Shown here: positions 42,729 to 54,434 of the stretch, piece after piece
How the letters are laid out: each line of letters begins with the position of its first letter
How positions within the stretch are numbered: the first letter of the stretch is position 1
Assembly (NCBI RefSeq): GCF_000281045.1
Contig: NW_008246091.1
Location: 419,474-483,473, forward strand
Source: Saprolegnia diclina VS20
Lineage: Eukaryota; Oomycota; Saprolegniomycetes; Saprolegniales; Saprolegniaceae
Reading direction: 5' to 3'
Length of the DNA stretch: 64,000 nt
Position numbers and translations under genes: made by a program
The notes under the pieces: generated by a model
What the model was told of the DNA's origin: nothing
Databases searched by the model: none
The model's input: the letters and a program-made list of their open reading frames with translations, nothing else

Positions 42729-45052
42729 ATGGACCGAACGCGCTTTCTCCGCACCCTCGGTGTCCTCTACGGTATCTCGTTTGCGTCCATTTACGTCCAA
42801 GTTCAGAGCCTCTACGGCCCGTGCGTCGTTATAATCATCTGTACTATGTGGTCTTAACCTACGGTAGGGACGGCGTCGAACCGGTTGCCGCGTATTTGAC
42901 GCGCCTTGCCAACGCCACACCCGACGCAAGCATCCCGCTGCAGCGTTTTGTGAGCTACCCGAGCCTCGTATGGTTTCATGACGCGCTCGGCCTTTCGCCA
43001 GACCTGATGATGGAGTTCCTGTGCCTTCTCGGCGGTGGCGCCGCCTGTCTTGCTGCGGCGAACATACTCACGCTGCCCGAGGTCTTTGCCGCCATGTGGA
43101 GCTGCTACCTCTCGCTCGTGCTCGTGGGGCAGTCGTTTCTGCGCGGACCGTGGGACCTCCTCCTCCTCGAAGTTGGGTTCCTCGCCCTCTTCGTCGCTGC
43201 GCCGTTCGACTTGGCGACCACCTTTGCGCCGTCGGCCGCGATACTCCATGCAATGCGGCTGGTCGGCGTCAAACTCGCGCTCATGTCCAGCGCGGCCAAG
43301 ATCACGTCGGCGTGCCCCACTTGGCTCGGGCTCACGGCGCTGGACTTTCACTACGCGACGCAAGCGACGCCGCTTCCGTCGAGCTGGTTCATGCACCAGC
43401 TGCCGGTACGAACTCTCCACGAGGCAACACCCTATATATGTATATGGTGTAGCCCATCGTGCAACGCGTGACGGCCGCGGCGGGGCTCTGGATCGAAGGC
43501 CCTGTCGCGCTCCTGCTGGTGTCGCCGATCGCGCGCCATCGCGTCTTCGCTGCATCTCTGCAGCTCGTTCTGCACGCTGGCATCGCACTCACGGGCAACT
43601 ACGGCATCTTCAATCTCGTCGCTAGTCTCGTCATGGTCGGCATCATGAGTGAAGCCCACGCCGCGTCACCACCGTCGCTCTCGTGGTTACGGTGGGCGTT
43701 GACGCATGCGTCAATGTACCTCTCGGTCTTTACGGCCGGCTACTACATGTTTGAGGTTGTCTACGAAGATACAACGCCGACATCGCTTCGGTTTGCGTGG
43801 TCAATCGGCCGGACGCAGACGATCCTCGGCGTCGTGTTACGCGGTGTCCTTGCTACCGCCCTGCTCTCGTTCGTCGTTGCGGTCGTCGGCCAGTTGTCCC
43901 ACTCGGTGGTTGCTGCGGGCCACGACTTGCTTCGCTGCCGTCTTGGATGCACGATAGCGCTGGGCCACTTGACCTTTACGACACTTATCGGGTCTGTCCT
44001 TGTGCTGGCGTCGCTCGCGCAGCTGGCGTCCTTGGACCCGACGATCGAGCTGCCGGTCTGGGCGCGCAACACGGGGATCCTGGCGTCGCGCTTTAACGTG
44101 GCATCGACGTACGGGCTCTTCCACCGAACGCCGGGCGTAGCCAAAATCGAGCGCCACGGCCGGGAATTCGCCATCGTCGCGCGACCGACGCTCGTCTTTG
44201 AAGGCTCAGATGACGACGGCGCGACGTGGCGCCCGCTCCATTTCAAGCACCACCCGAGCAGCGTACTTACCCAAGCTTGTGGTCGTGAGAGTGATACACT
44301 CTTGTGTCTAGTTGTTCAAGTCGCCTGCGCTCACGGTGCCGCATCTTCCGCGGCTCGAGTGGCAACTGGACGTCGCGGCCAAAGGCAACTACAGCCAGGC
44401 CCCATGGCTGGTGCACCTTGCCGACAAGTTCCTCAAGGTAGCAACCATATCAGGAGTCCGGAACGAACGTTGGTGCAGGGATCCGAGCAGGCAAAGCAGC
44501 TGCTCGATGCGGCACAGGATCCATTCCGAGAGGCACCGCCACAGGTGAAAGGGTGCACAATGTGTCATTCGTGTACATAATGTCGTATAGCGCGTCCGCG
44601 TGCAGCTCTACCACTATGATTTTACGCGGTACAATACGTCGTGGGCGCGCGCGACACCCAAGGCCGTGGTACTGACACCGGCGATGAACGCGTCGCAGTG
44701 GTGGACGCGGGTACGACGCCATTTGTTTACGCATTTTCAATGTGTGACTATTGCGTTTGTCGATGATGGATAGAAACTGGTCAAGGAATACATGCCGGCG
44801 CTGGACGCGGCGAACCCGTCGGTCGCTTCGTTTCTCGCTGCCCACGGCTGGGAGCACCAAGACGAGAAGAAACCCGCTTGCTTCAACTCGAGTCGTCCCG
44901 TGCTCTGTCACACACTCGATCAGTTGCACCACGTGACGGCATCGCATCTCTACATGGCGCTCGTCCTCGGCCTTGTGCTCGTTGTGCTGGTTCCGCTTTT
45001 CATTCTGGAGACGCCCAAGTCGGCTGCGGCGCGCGTGCAAACGCTCGTGTAA
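42729..45052 (+). CDS. Lipase maturation factor (LMF1/LMF2 family)
   Basis: A 676-residue ER multi-pass protein that helps secreted lipases fold. Seven exons; introns 42821-42867, 43406-43452, 44263-44311, 44438-44478, 44545-44590, 44711-44773. Family blocks in order: SLYGPDGVEP, SYPSLVWF, FLRGPWDLLLLEVGF, DFHYATQATPLPSSWFMHQL, LTGNYGIFNLVAS, VFEGSDDDGATW, VPHLPRLEWQLDVAA, VRVQLYHYDFT. About ten hydrophobic helices. The C-terminal DUF1222-like region ends with a membrane helix (LYMALVLGLVLVVLVPLFIL). The exon 44479-44544 (GSEQAKQLLDAAQ) fits the expected helical segment. Length is normal for the family. Confidence 0.92.
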
Positions 45053-45197
45053 AGTGCATTCACCGCTGCGTATGGTCAATATCAATTATTGGACACATTT
45101 GGCGGATTTTGCGTTGCAAAATAAACAATCAGACTCTTTTACATCTCTAAATTTAGTCAAATTTCCGTGCTCAACGCCTCGACCGAGGCCGTCGACA

Positions 45198-46157
45198 ATG
45201 GGACTACCCAAAGCGCTTTCGTGGCTCGACGCGCCGCGGTCATTTGCGCAACTGGACGGTGACTCGCCGATCGTCATCTCGACGCTTCGCCGCGAGTGCC
45301 TGGCTGAGGCGTTTGCCACCTTTGTCCTCGTCGGATTTGGAGCCGGCTCGGTCATTCAGTCGACAATCTCGGCCGGCGCACTCGGCAACTACACGCACGT
45401 CACGTTGACGTGGGGCATCGCTGTCATGCTTGGCATCAACGTCGCCGGTGGCCGCAGCCGAGGCCACTTGAACCCAGCGTTCACCATTGTGTATTGTCTC
45501 TATCACAGCACCGAGATGTCGTGGCGAGCAGCGATTTGCTACTGTGGTAGCCAGCTCGTGGGCGCATTTCTGGGGTTCGCAGCCGTCTACAGCATGTATT
45601 ACCGCGCTCTCCAGGCCTATGACCCGCACCAGTCGCTTGAGACGTCGGGTCACCTCTTTGCTTCGTACCCGGCCGCGACCGAAACTCTCGCGTCTGCCTT
45701 CTTCGGTGAGGTACTCAACTCTTGTCCGCACGTCCTACAGTTTCTTGGTTTGATTAGGTCGTTTGCTCGGCGTTTTTCATGGCAGGTGCGTTCGCCCTCG
45801 GCGATGCGAGCAACCCGTACCGCTCAACGCCGCTCCTTCCAGTGTTGACCGGGACACTAGTCGTGGGCGTTGGCATGGCGTTTGGTCTTACGACAGGTTG
45901 TTCACAGATCTTAGACCTCAAATGGAGTGTTAATGCGACATGTACGAGTAGGGTATGCGGTGAATCCGGCCGTGGACTTTGGTGGTCGTCTCTTCTCGAG
46001 CCTGGCGGGCTGGGGCATAGACGTCTTTTGTGCATGTGACAACTACTGGTGGGTGCCGATTCTGGCGCCACTCGTCGGTGGCTGGCTCGGCGCGGGTAGC
46101 TACCTCTTTTGCTCCGGATCGCCGTCACCAGCGGTGTTGCCCGACCCTACGTCGTAG
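45198..46157 (+). CDS. Aquaglyceroporin-like MIP channel
   Basis: A 285-residue major intrinsic protein; introns 45711-45757 and 45897-45951. Six membrane helices are visible with the two half-helix loops: GHLNPAF (NPA at 92-94) and YAVNPAVDFGGRL (NPA at 222-224). The Asp after the second box is typical of glycerol-conducting members (GlpF NPARDFGPR), but the Arg that normally follows NPA and forms the ar/R selectivity filter is Val225 here. The second box is assembled across an intron whose exact boundary reads GG TAT GCG. Loss of the Arg should widen or alter selectivity. The C-terminal tail is short. Confidence 0.9.
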
Positions 46158-47569
46158 CCCGCACCGTGGACCAGAGGTTAGGTATCTATACGTTTTTTCG
46201 AGCGATAGGCTGCAGTACAAAACACAGCGCTTGCGACTGCAACTTTGCAAAGAATATGAACAAGACCGTGTTTAGTTGGTCGTCTTACGTCCCAAATATA
46301 TCATCGGTGACCGTGTTGCAGTAACCGACGGCAACAAGAATCTTGGAACGGAGACAATGTCGGTGGGTTGAAGGACATTGATCAATGGGAGTTGATCGGT
46401 ATAAGTGCATTGCGCTCTTCGTGCGATGCACTTGGAGAACAAGATGGTGTCAATGGTCTGGACTTCGCGCGACCGGTCGTGATCGTACTAGGTGCTCGGT
46501 AACACGCATGAGGTGGGGACGACTATTTGACCATTGCAAGCTTGCGTATTCGTCCATGGTCGTGGATGCATCATTGTACTTGGGATCGAGCTGTCATGAA
46601 AAGAGAGAAAGAGAAGAAAATACGATTGGCGAACATAGAAATCAAAAGACAAAGTGACGTTACAAAACCGCATCGAATCATTTAACGCGGCTGCGCTTGT
46701 ACCCGGGTCCAGTGTTGGTCTTGCGGTGCAGCAATCCATTAAGCGCGGTTTGCGCGTGTTACTTCTTCTAGGAGAGCTGCGGTGGCGGTTCGAAAAGCAG
46801 CGCTGCTGGTTCTATGTAGGTCGACAGAAGCTTGAAGCTGGTCGAGGCACGAAGCTGGTTGAAAGAGGCGCAAAACTGGTCATCGGAGGCTTGAAATTGT
46901 TTGGCAGCAGCGGCCTTCGTTGCGGTGTGGGCGTCTTGTCCTTCTTGGAGAGCGATGGCAGCAGGTCGAAGCGCTCGCAACGCAAATAGCTAGAAAAATG
47001 TAAAGATACCCGATCGTGCAAGGCTTCCATGTCGATCAAGCACTGAAATCACGCGGTTTGGATCTTTCGTTTTCACCGTATCTTCCGGATATGGTGCGCG
47101 GAAGTTGCCCTGTCACTGTAGGGAGCAGACGAGCAATGCTCAGGCTTGGAAACGATGTAGTGGTGGCTAGATCTTGTGCATTGACTAGAGCACAAACTCG
47201 AACAGGCGCGATTCTACGGAGTCCTTTGCTCCAATGATGGTCAATTTGTCAGCGTTTTGACGCTCAAAATGCTTGAATCCCTAGACTGCGTACAGTGCAT
47301 CATCTCTCCAGTTGCTCAAGTGCATGCTTACTTTTCTCAACGACCCAGCGTTTTGTCTGCGCTATCGATCTCGTACTGTAAGAATGCCATTGCATCAACC
47401 TCAGACCTTTGGCTGGGGAGGTCCACGTGAGAAGTTCCAGCGTGGCGCTCTCAGCCAGAACGTTGACGGACTTGACGAACTCACTACTTGTCGTCTCTAT
47501 ATAGTTGGTATCGAGTGCGAGCTCGGCCTTTTTATTGTGCATATCGAGAAACCGCAGAGGGGTTTCGGC
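46158..47569. other. Intergenic region with weak minus-strand coding signals
   Basis: About 1.4 kb without a firm gene. On the minus strand, 46768-46980 reads a helical, Ala/Gln-rich frame (ATKAAAAKQFQASDDQF), which has no recognised family; 47185-47542 is described separately. Confidence 0.45.
47185..47542 (-). CDS. Possible small two-exon gene or fragment, unknown
   Basis: Two protein-like minus-strand frames: from an ATG at 47542 (MHNKKAELALDTNYIETT to SIAQTKRW) and, after a possible 64-nt intron (about 47275-47338), GFKHFERQNADKLTIIGAKD ending FEFVL at 47185. Charged, no domain recognised. The phase joins, but both halves are short. Could be a decayed gene. Confidence 0.3.
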
Positions 47570-50500
47570 ATGAGCAGCCGCCAGGTCGATCTGCGCACGG
47601 CCTACGTCCGGGAGGAGTACGTTCCGCCGGCGGCCCGCCCAAAAGAGTACGTCCACCTACTTGAGTCAGCCACGATAATTGCTCGCTACCTTGTAGTGGC
47701 CGACCGCGCAGCGCTGGCCCCGGGGGGGACCCATCCCCGACCAAAGGGCCCGAGCCACGACCGACATCGGCCCACCCGCGCCTGCACGACAAGCACATCG
47801 AGTCGGGGTACATCGTCACGAAGGCCGATTTGCGCCGGAAGCGACCACCCGACGACGTGAGCGACCGCGTTCGTCAAATCTATGCCGACGTGGGCCGCGT
47901 TGCGCGCAAGCCAGCTGCCAAGCGCGACGACGGAGGTCTCCACGAAGCCCTTCTCGCGCTCAAGTACGAGCTCCGGCAAGAGCAAGACCGTCGGCTCAAG
48001 GTCGCGGCCCGCAACCGGCGCCTCGAAGAGGTCCGCTCTTCTGGCATATCAAATTTTTCTATCTCTGGATGTAGGTGATTGCGATGAAAGACAAGAAGCT
48101 CGAAGACGCCCTGTCGCTTCGGTCGACGCACGGACCGCACCAGATGCAGCGCGAAATGGCCGCAAAGGAGCGCACGCACCACCACTTGCTCGGGAAACTG
48201 CGTGAAAAACTGCAGCAAGCAACAACGACGATCGCGGCGTATGAAGACACGCTCAACTCGCTTCGTTCGAGCGTCAAGCACACGCACGTCATGGAGTTGA
48301 ACGAGCGCCTCGCGCAATACGAGATGGAGCTCGACCTCGCCACGTCGCGCTTGGAAGCCCAAGACAAAACGCTCGACCATTATCGCAAGCAGATGGAAGA
48401 TAGGTCCGAGACGGCCGCGCAAAAGACCATCAAGCGCCTCCGGACCGTCGTGCTGAGCTTGAACGACGAGAAGAAGCGCCTCGAGCACGAGAACCGCGTG
48501 CTCAAAGAGTGTTTGTCGACCGAGCGATCGCAGCGCCGGTCGCCCAAGAAACCAAAGCCGCCACCGAAAGCCATCGTGGCGGACGTGCCGACGTCGCCCT
48601 CGAAAGAGCGCTGGGCGAGCCAATCGCTTCGCCGTGAAATCGACGGCAAACTTGCATCCAAGCGGCCACCGAGCGCCGGTGCGGGGCGCCGGCTCGTGGC
48701 CACGATGGCCGGTGGCGCCATCGTGCAACGAAAACCCAACGTCCGCCCTCGACCGCAATCGGTGCCAGCAACGGCGCCGGTAGCCGCGCCAGATATCGCG
48801 GGGACACAGTCAAAAGCGCCGCCAAAAGCAACCGACGATGACGACGACGCGCTGATGGGCGGCGCGGCCGATGAGAGGGTTTTGTTGGACAAAGACGCAA
48901 GAACCAAAATGGATGGCATCGAAGGTACACCCGCTACGACGGCGCCACCGATGCCCTTGTCCGAGACGGCCTCCAATGAGCCCGCAGCCACCACTGCACC
49001 CGAGATGACAACGGCAGGCGTCGACCACCCTGCGGCTAGAACACCAGCACAAGTCACCAAGCCGACATCAAGTCCAGTCAAAACGTCGCCTACTGATGCA
49101 GAAAACACACCCAACCGTACCACAGGCGCCAACCTAGCGACTCGAATGGATCCGGTAGCTGCGTCGGACGAACCGCTTCCGCCACTGACCGCTGTCCAGC
49201 CGCCCGTGAATATTGCGCCACCTGCGCTGAACGAGCAGCCGGTGTTAACGATGGACGAGGGCCTACTTTCAGACTCGGACGACGCCGCCGAGTCAGAGGG
49301 CGGTGACGACATCGAGACCACCGATGTGCCGACGGGCGAGAGCGCACCCAATGGCGACCGCGACGAAGAGAATGAAGGGTACATTGAGCGGGTTCTCAGT
49401 GGCCGGGGTAGTGTCGTCGTCTCGGCGGCCCCCGACGACGACGACGATGATGACACGGACTTTAATGCTCTGATTACTTTCGACACGACGCCTCGAGGTG
49501 ATACGACAGCGTCACCAGCAAAGGTCCACCACCACGAAGACGAGACAGACAGCCACGGGTCCCTCGAGCACGTTCAAACGGCGCTCGATTCGGCCCGACG
49601 ACTCTCCAAGAACGAAGGCTCGTTCAAGCGCAAGGACTCGCTCGAGTTCTTTGACGTACCTGACGTACTCAGTGCCCGTCGACGGACGAGTCCAAACGTC
49701 GATGCGCCGCCGCAGACATTGCATTTACACCGACGATCCGTGCCGGTGCACCCGGTGTTTCCGGTTGTCGCCGACGGACAAACCGACGCCGACACCGCGA
49801 CCGAGGTAGCCGACGCCAACACCGCAGCCGAGGAAGCAGATGCAGCTGAGGCAAGTCTCCTACGCGTCGAATCGGGTGACATTGGAGGTGATGCATCGCG
49901 GCCCGTGACGGCGTCCCCCGTCGAGTCCAACGCAGGGACGGCCTACAGCGACGACACGTTCGACTCGGCGCCGGACCCGACGCTCGGTTCGGACGCCGCG
50001 GCACTGCGCATTCAGTGGTCATTCCGACGTCACAAACGCAAGAAGCACAAAAAGGCCGATGGGAATCCACCGCCCTCCGACCTCAGCAGCCACCATCGAG
50101 ATGCAGACAATACCACCGAGATGCTGGCTATCACCATGGAGACGAACACTGGAAACAGTGTCGACGAGAGCGCCAACGGTACGCACAGCGCTATCAACAG
50201 CGAGCCTGCCAAGCCACCACCAAGCCGCGAGGCATTGACGGCCGGTCCTTCCGACGCCGCATCGACCGAGGATGCAGGCGTCGCTTCAAACCCGACACCA
50301 GACGACGCAGCAACGTGTATTCAAGCCCACGTCCGTCGGTATCTCGGGCGCCAAGCGTCGCGCCTGATGTCGGACGCCGAGACACACGAACAGGACGCCG
50401 AGGCGACGTCGATACCGGTGCAAGAACCAAGTCGTCCGAGAAGTCCGGTGGTGGACAGCACGCAAGTAGCTGTAAAAGAGCATGACGCTGCGGCGCAGAT

Positions 50501-51500
50501 ACAGACAAGCTTCCGCAAGCACGTTCAGCGTCAAGCAACGTTTCGAACCACCCATTCCGCTGCGATCACGATCCAGCGCCACGCCCGAGGACGTCTCGTG
50601 CGGCGTCAACAACACGCGCGCTCCAACTCGACCGCTGCTGCAAGCACAATCCAAGCACGCTACCGGCAGTACTCGTTGCGAAAATACCTTCTCTCGACGG
50701 CGGACGACCTCACGGAGCCGCCTCCTGGCGTCGACACGATCCCAACTTCAAACGCCAACATCGCGGCCGTCGTGTGCGAGCCGTCAGTGTCAGTCGTGCG
50801 ACAGAACGACGACGATAATACGGACACTGTGCAATCAGCGAGCGAGTCGATACCGCTGCCAAGTGCGGAAGCAGACCCAAACTCGGTGCTAGCCACGACG
50901 GACGACGTCTCAGCACCACTGCTGGTGCCGGATACCGATGACAACGTTGGTGCAGATGTACTGACGGACCGCAGTGGCGCTGGACCTCGCATGGATCTTC
51001 CACTCGACATCGAAGACAAAACAGCGACGACGGAGATGGCAACGACCCTGGAACAACCCGACGACAGCTCCGCATCCGGCGATCCATACACGGCCCGGTA
51101 CGACGACGGTGAAGGCTTCGACGGCGACGAGACACCTGCAGCGGGCGACGAGCCAACGGCATCTGGCGATGAACCAACAAGTGCTGGCGACGCCCCCGCC
51201 GAGCCAGATCCGACGGACGACGCGCCCGAGCCAAAAATGCCCCCCGAGACTGGGCGAGAGCTGGAGAATGACTTGTACGATGCAGCGTTTGACGCAGAGA
51301 GCAGCGTTGCGACGCCCAACTCGCACGACGCTGAAGACGCGGCCATGATTGCATCTGTCATGCAAGAAATCGCAGCGGACGACGCGTCCGACGACGGCAG
51401 CAGCCCCAACCCGCTCCAGTACGACGACGAGTTTGAAGACGACGACGACGACGCAGCGCTGGACGCCGACGCCGACTACTTGACCGAACACTCAGAATAA
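47570..51500 (+). CDS. Coiled-coil/IQ-motif protein, IQCE-like
   Basis: A 1278-residue protein; introns 47647-47696 (an alternative acceptor 15 nt downstream keeps the frame) and 48031-48074. Residues about 90-290 form a long coiled coil (ALLALKYELRQEQDRRLK, MELNERLAQYEMELDLATS, LRTVVLSLNDEKKRLEHEN). A roughly 480-residue low-complexity acidic/Pro/Thr region follows. Five IQ calmodulin-binding motifs lie at about 779, 880, 942, 966 and 991 (LRIQWSFRRHKRKK, CIQAHVRRYLGR, QIQTSFRKHVQR, TIQRHARGRLVRR, TIQARYRQYSLRK). The last 280 residues are highly acidic. Coiled coil then IQ motifs is the plan of IQCE, a cilium-base protein, but here it is much longer, so orthology is uncertain. Confidence 0.78.
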
Positions 51501-51508
51501 CGTCTTAT

Positions 51509-51892
51509 TTAACGGCGCGACGATTTCTGCACCGGCGTAAACTCGACGCCGTCGGTCTCGGTTGGGGCCTTGATGGGTTGCTGGGCGAGAATGACGACCG
51601 CATCGTCGATCGTGCAGAGGCGTGTGTAGTAGTCGAAGAGCTCGGCCTCACGCCGGGCGACGTTGGCGGGCGACGACATGTTGTCGAGGATGTGCTTGGG
51701 CGGGAACGGCGGCAGCGTCGTCGTCGGGTCCACCTGCTTGAGGAGCGAGGCGAGGCGCTGGTGCAGCGCCCGGAGCTGGGAGAAGCGGCCATTGAAGCCA
51801 AAGTGAAGCCCGTGGCCACGCATCTCGACGTAGAAGCGGACGGTCTTGGCCGCGGCCTCGACATGGCCCGTCACCGAGAGACCGATCGTCAT
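51509..51892 (-). CDS. PX-domain protein
   Basis: About 127 residues forming essentially one phox-homology domain, which binds phosphoinositides on endosomes. Seen: MTIGLSVTGHVEAAAKTVRF, YVEMRG, RFSQLRALHQRL (the R[Y/F]S motif), the diagnostic LPPFPPKH, and a C-terminal helix pair ending LCTIDDAVVILAQ. The start at 51892 precedes the first PX strand; the same frame stays open to 52150 with further ATGs (52003), so a longer N-terminus is possible. Tail to tail with the IQ protein, 8 bases between stops. Confidence 0.78.
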   Translation of the reverse strand: MTIGLSVTGHVEAAAKTVRFYVEMRGHGLHFGFNGRFSQLRALHQRLASLLKQVDPTTTLPPFPPKHILDNMSSPANVARREAELFDYYTRLCTIDDAVVILAQQPIKAPTETDGVEFTPVQKSSRR

Positions 51893-52543
51893 GTCCAACA
51901 CACCAATTCCGTGTGATAGGCATGCCCCGATGTCCTTGAAACGAGGGAACCAAAAGTTCAATTTGTCGTTAAAGCGAGGTGATCCTGCTGCACAAAGCTC
52001 CATGGGCACAAAACACAAGCGCGCGCGTGCAGCGGCCGCGCCTGTCACAGTAGAATCGCTGGCGCCTGCAAATCCGAGTAGCGATTCTTTGAACCACCTC
52101 ATGAACGTTATCAGTCCTGCAATGTTGATCATTCCGCGATGCTGCAGCAAGCTGTTGTGGCCTCTGGGCTGACACGTGACAGTATTGGACCCGAGTGCGA
52201 AGGTTGAAGCGGCTAGCTCTTCCCGGCGACGGCTCTAACAATAACAACCCGCATCTAAGCGAAATCGGGACGATGCACCACCCTCACCGCACAACGGCAA
52301 ATGAATTGGACGTTGACACCACTGGTGCCCTACAAAGAATCCACCAGGTGCACCGTAGGGCAGCAGAGGTTTCACCGCGGTGTCGTTTCCGGCTGAAGGC
52401 CGGTAGCAGTCCGCTGGGCACCGCAACGAAGCGGAGGTCGCGTCCGTCGCACGCGTCCATCACACATTCGCCATGTGCATGTTTGCAGGACAAGTACAGC
52501 AGCTCGGCTTGGTTGCTTTTAATAGGCCGCAGAGACGCCGCGA
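51893..52543. other. Intergenic region
   Basis: No confident gene; both strands have short open frames of ambiguous quality (52264-52554 plus, 52284-52493 minus). It runs into the minisatellite. Confidence 0.4.
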
Positions 52544-52662
52544 TGTTGTTGTGACGCTGTTACGACGTTGTCGCGACACTATCGTAACATTGTCACGACG
52601 TTGTTACGACGCTGTTACGACGCTGTTGTAACATTGTTGTGACGTTGTCGCGACCTTGTCGT
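52544..52662. repeat. Minisatellite with degenerate ~12-nt unit
   Basis: About ten imperfect copies of a unit like GTTACGACGCTG, with variants GTTGTGACGTTG, GTAACATTGTC and GTCGCGACACTATC. It stops directly before the MCM7 relic. Confidence 0.8.
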
Positions 52663-52942
52663 GATGAAGTTTGGCGGCGTTACCAAGCGCCTGGACAAGG
52701 CATGAAAATGACATATACGTACTCCTCACGAATGACCCCAGTGTGGCCAAGAGGCAGCTCCTCCAGCACATTGCGACCGTGAGCCCGAGAGACACCTACA
52801 CGACGGGCAAGGGCAGTTGTGGCGTCGGTCTCATGGCCGCGGTCGTGCGCGACCAGATCACCAAGGAGATGACGCTCAATTGCGGCGCGCTTGTGCTGGC
52901 CGACATGGGCATTTGCAGCATCGACGAGTTTGATGAGATCAC
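52663..52942 (+). pseudogene. MCM7 helicase fragment (relic)
   Basis: Pieces of the AAA+ core of an MCM replicative helicase, closest to MCM7: [11 protein letters not shown], then in another frame [14 protein letters not shown] (Walker A, normally GDPGVAKSQ), [36 protein letters not shown] and IDEFDE (Walker B). A stop and frame shift lie between the first two pieces, Walker A has lost its Gly and Ser, and homology ends abruptly after DEFD. About 85 of over 700 residues remain. Confidence 0.8.
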
Positions 52943-53148
52943 ACCCTGCCCCAAGAAAACCCGAGGTTTGGGGCAGGGTACGTTGAACTTCAATGCACAT
53001 GATCCCGTCCACCGACGAGTCCAAACTACGTCACACGTAGTATAGACAGGCAGTGACGCTTGCTAATATGACTTGCGAGGTCACCTCCCATGGTAACCCG
53101 AGCCCAGTACTAACACCAAAGATAGACTAGATACGTATATGTGTGTCA

Positions 53149-54434
53149 TTAGTGCGTCGTGGCGTACGCCTTGTTGAGTGCGCCGGCAATGACGAGGTGC
53201 TGGATCTCGGACGTGCCTTCGTAGATTTCGGTGATGCGCGCATCGCGGTAGTGGCGCTCGGCCGGCATGTCGGTGACGTAGCCCATGCCGCCGAGGATCT
53301 GGATCGCCTGGTGCGCGTTCTCCGTTGCGACTTCCGACGCCTTGAGCTTGGCCATTGCCGCCTCCTTGGTAAAGTTGCGGCCCGCGTCCTTGGCGATGGC
53401 GGCGCGCCACGTGAGAAGGCGCGCGGCGTCGAGCTCGGTCGCCATCTTGGAGAGCTTGGTCTGGATGATCGGGTTCTTGGCGAGCGGCGTGCCAAACGCG
53501 AGGCGCTGGTGCGCGTACGCGATCGCGCAGTCGAGCGACGCCTGCGCAATGCCGAGCGCCTGCGACGCGATACCGATGCGGCCGCCGTCGAGCGTCGTCA
53601 TGGCGATCTTGAAGCCCTCGCCCTCCTTGCCGAGGAGCGCGCTGTGCGGCACTTCGACGTTTTCGAGGATGAGCTGCGCCGTCGACGACGCACGGATACC
53701 GAGCTTGTCTTCCTTCTTCCCGAGCTGGATCTGGCTCATGGGCACGATGAACGCAGAGATGCCCTTGTGCGCCTTGGCCTTGTCGGTCGTCGCAAAGATG
53801 ATGGCGTTGTCGGCCTCGTGCGCGTTCGTGATCCACATCTTGGTGCCGTTCAGAACGTAGCCCGTGTCCGTCTTGCGCGCGGTCGTCGACGCCGCGCCAG
53901 CGTCCGACCCGTTCCCGGGCTCCGAGAGGCCAAAGCAGCCGAGCTTTTCGCCGGCGGCGAACGGCGTCAAATGCTCTTCCTTCTGCGCCGGCGTGCCGTA
54001 CTTGTCGATCGGCGCCGCATACAGCGAGTTGTTGACCGACATGATGACGCCGGCCGACGCGCACCCGCGGCTAATCTCCTCGAGCGCGATCGAGTACGCG
54101 AGGTAGTCCATGCCGGCGCCGCCGTACTCGCCCGGCACGATGATGCCCATGAGGCCCATTTCGCCCATGGCCTTGATGGCGTCACCCGGGTACAAGTGCT
54201 CGCGGTCCCAGAGACCCGCGTTCGGCGCAAGCTCCTTGTCCGCAAAGAGGCGGCACGTGTCACGGAGCATCGTGTGGTCTTCCGAGAGGTCCTCAAAGCA
54301 GAGCGCGCTCATGGAGCGGCGGGCCGAGCCGGCGGCAGCTCTACACGCCCATGGTCAGGCGCATGCGCATGGCGAGGAGGAGGATCGACGTACTGGCGAA
54401 GGATCGGCGACGCGCGGGCGAGGGACGAGAGCAT
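53149..54434 (-). CDS. Mitochondrial short-chain acyl-CoA dehydrogenase-like
   Basis: A 410-residue FAD enzyme of beta-oxidation or branched-chain amino-acid breakdown. Intron 54341-54393 separates a 14-residue start ([14 protein letters not shown]) from [10 protein letters not shown]; together they form a good mitochondrial presequence with an Arg-rich cleavage region. Signatures: [46 protein letters not shown] and the catalytic Glu in [10 protein letters not shown]. The position of that Glu is that of short/medium-chain and short-branched enzymes, not of long-chain ones. Ends [10 protein letters not shown]. Confidence 0.93.

Noticed and set aside
46654-46989. Plus-strand frame with internal similarity (GAKLV, GGLKLF)
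   Set aside because: Begins with GTG, no ATG; likely the shadow of weak minus-strand coding signals.
48380-49486. 368-codon minus-strand frame in the IQ-protein gene
   Set aside because: Ser/Val-rich antisense of the low-complexity acidic region.
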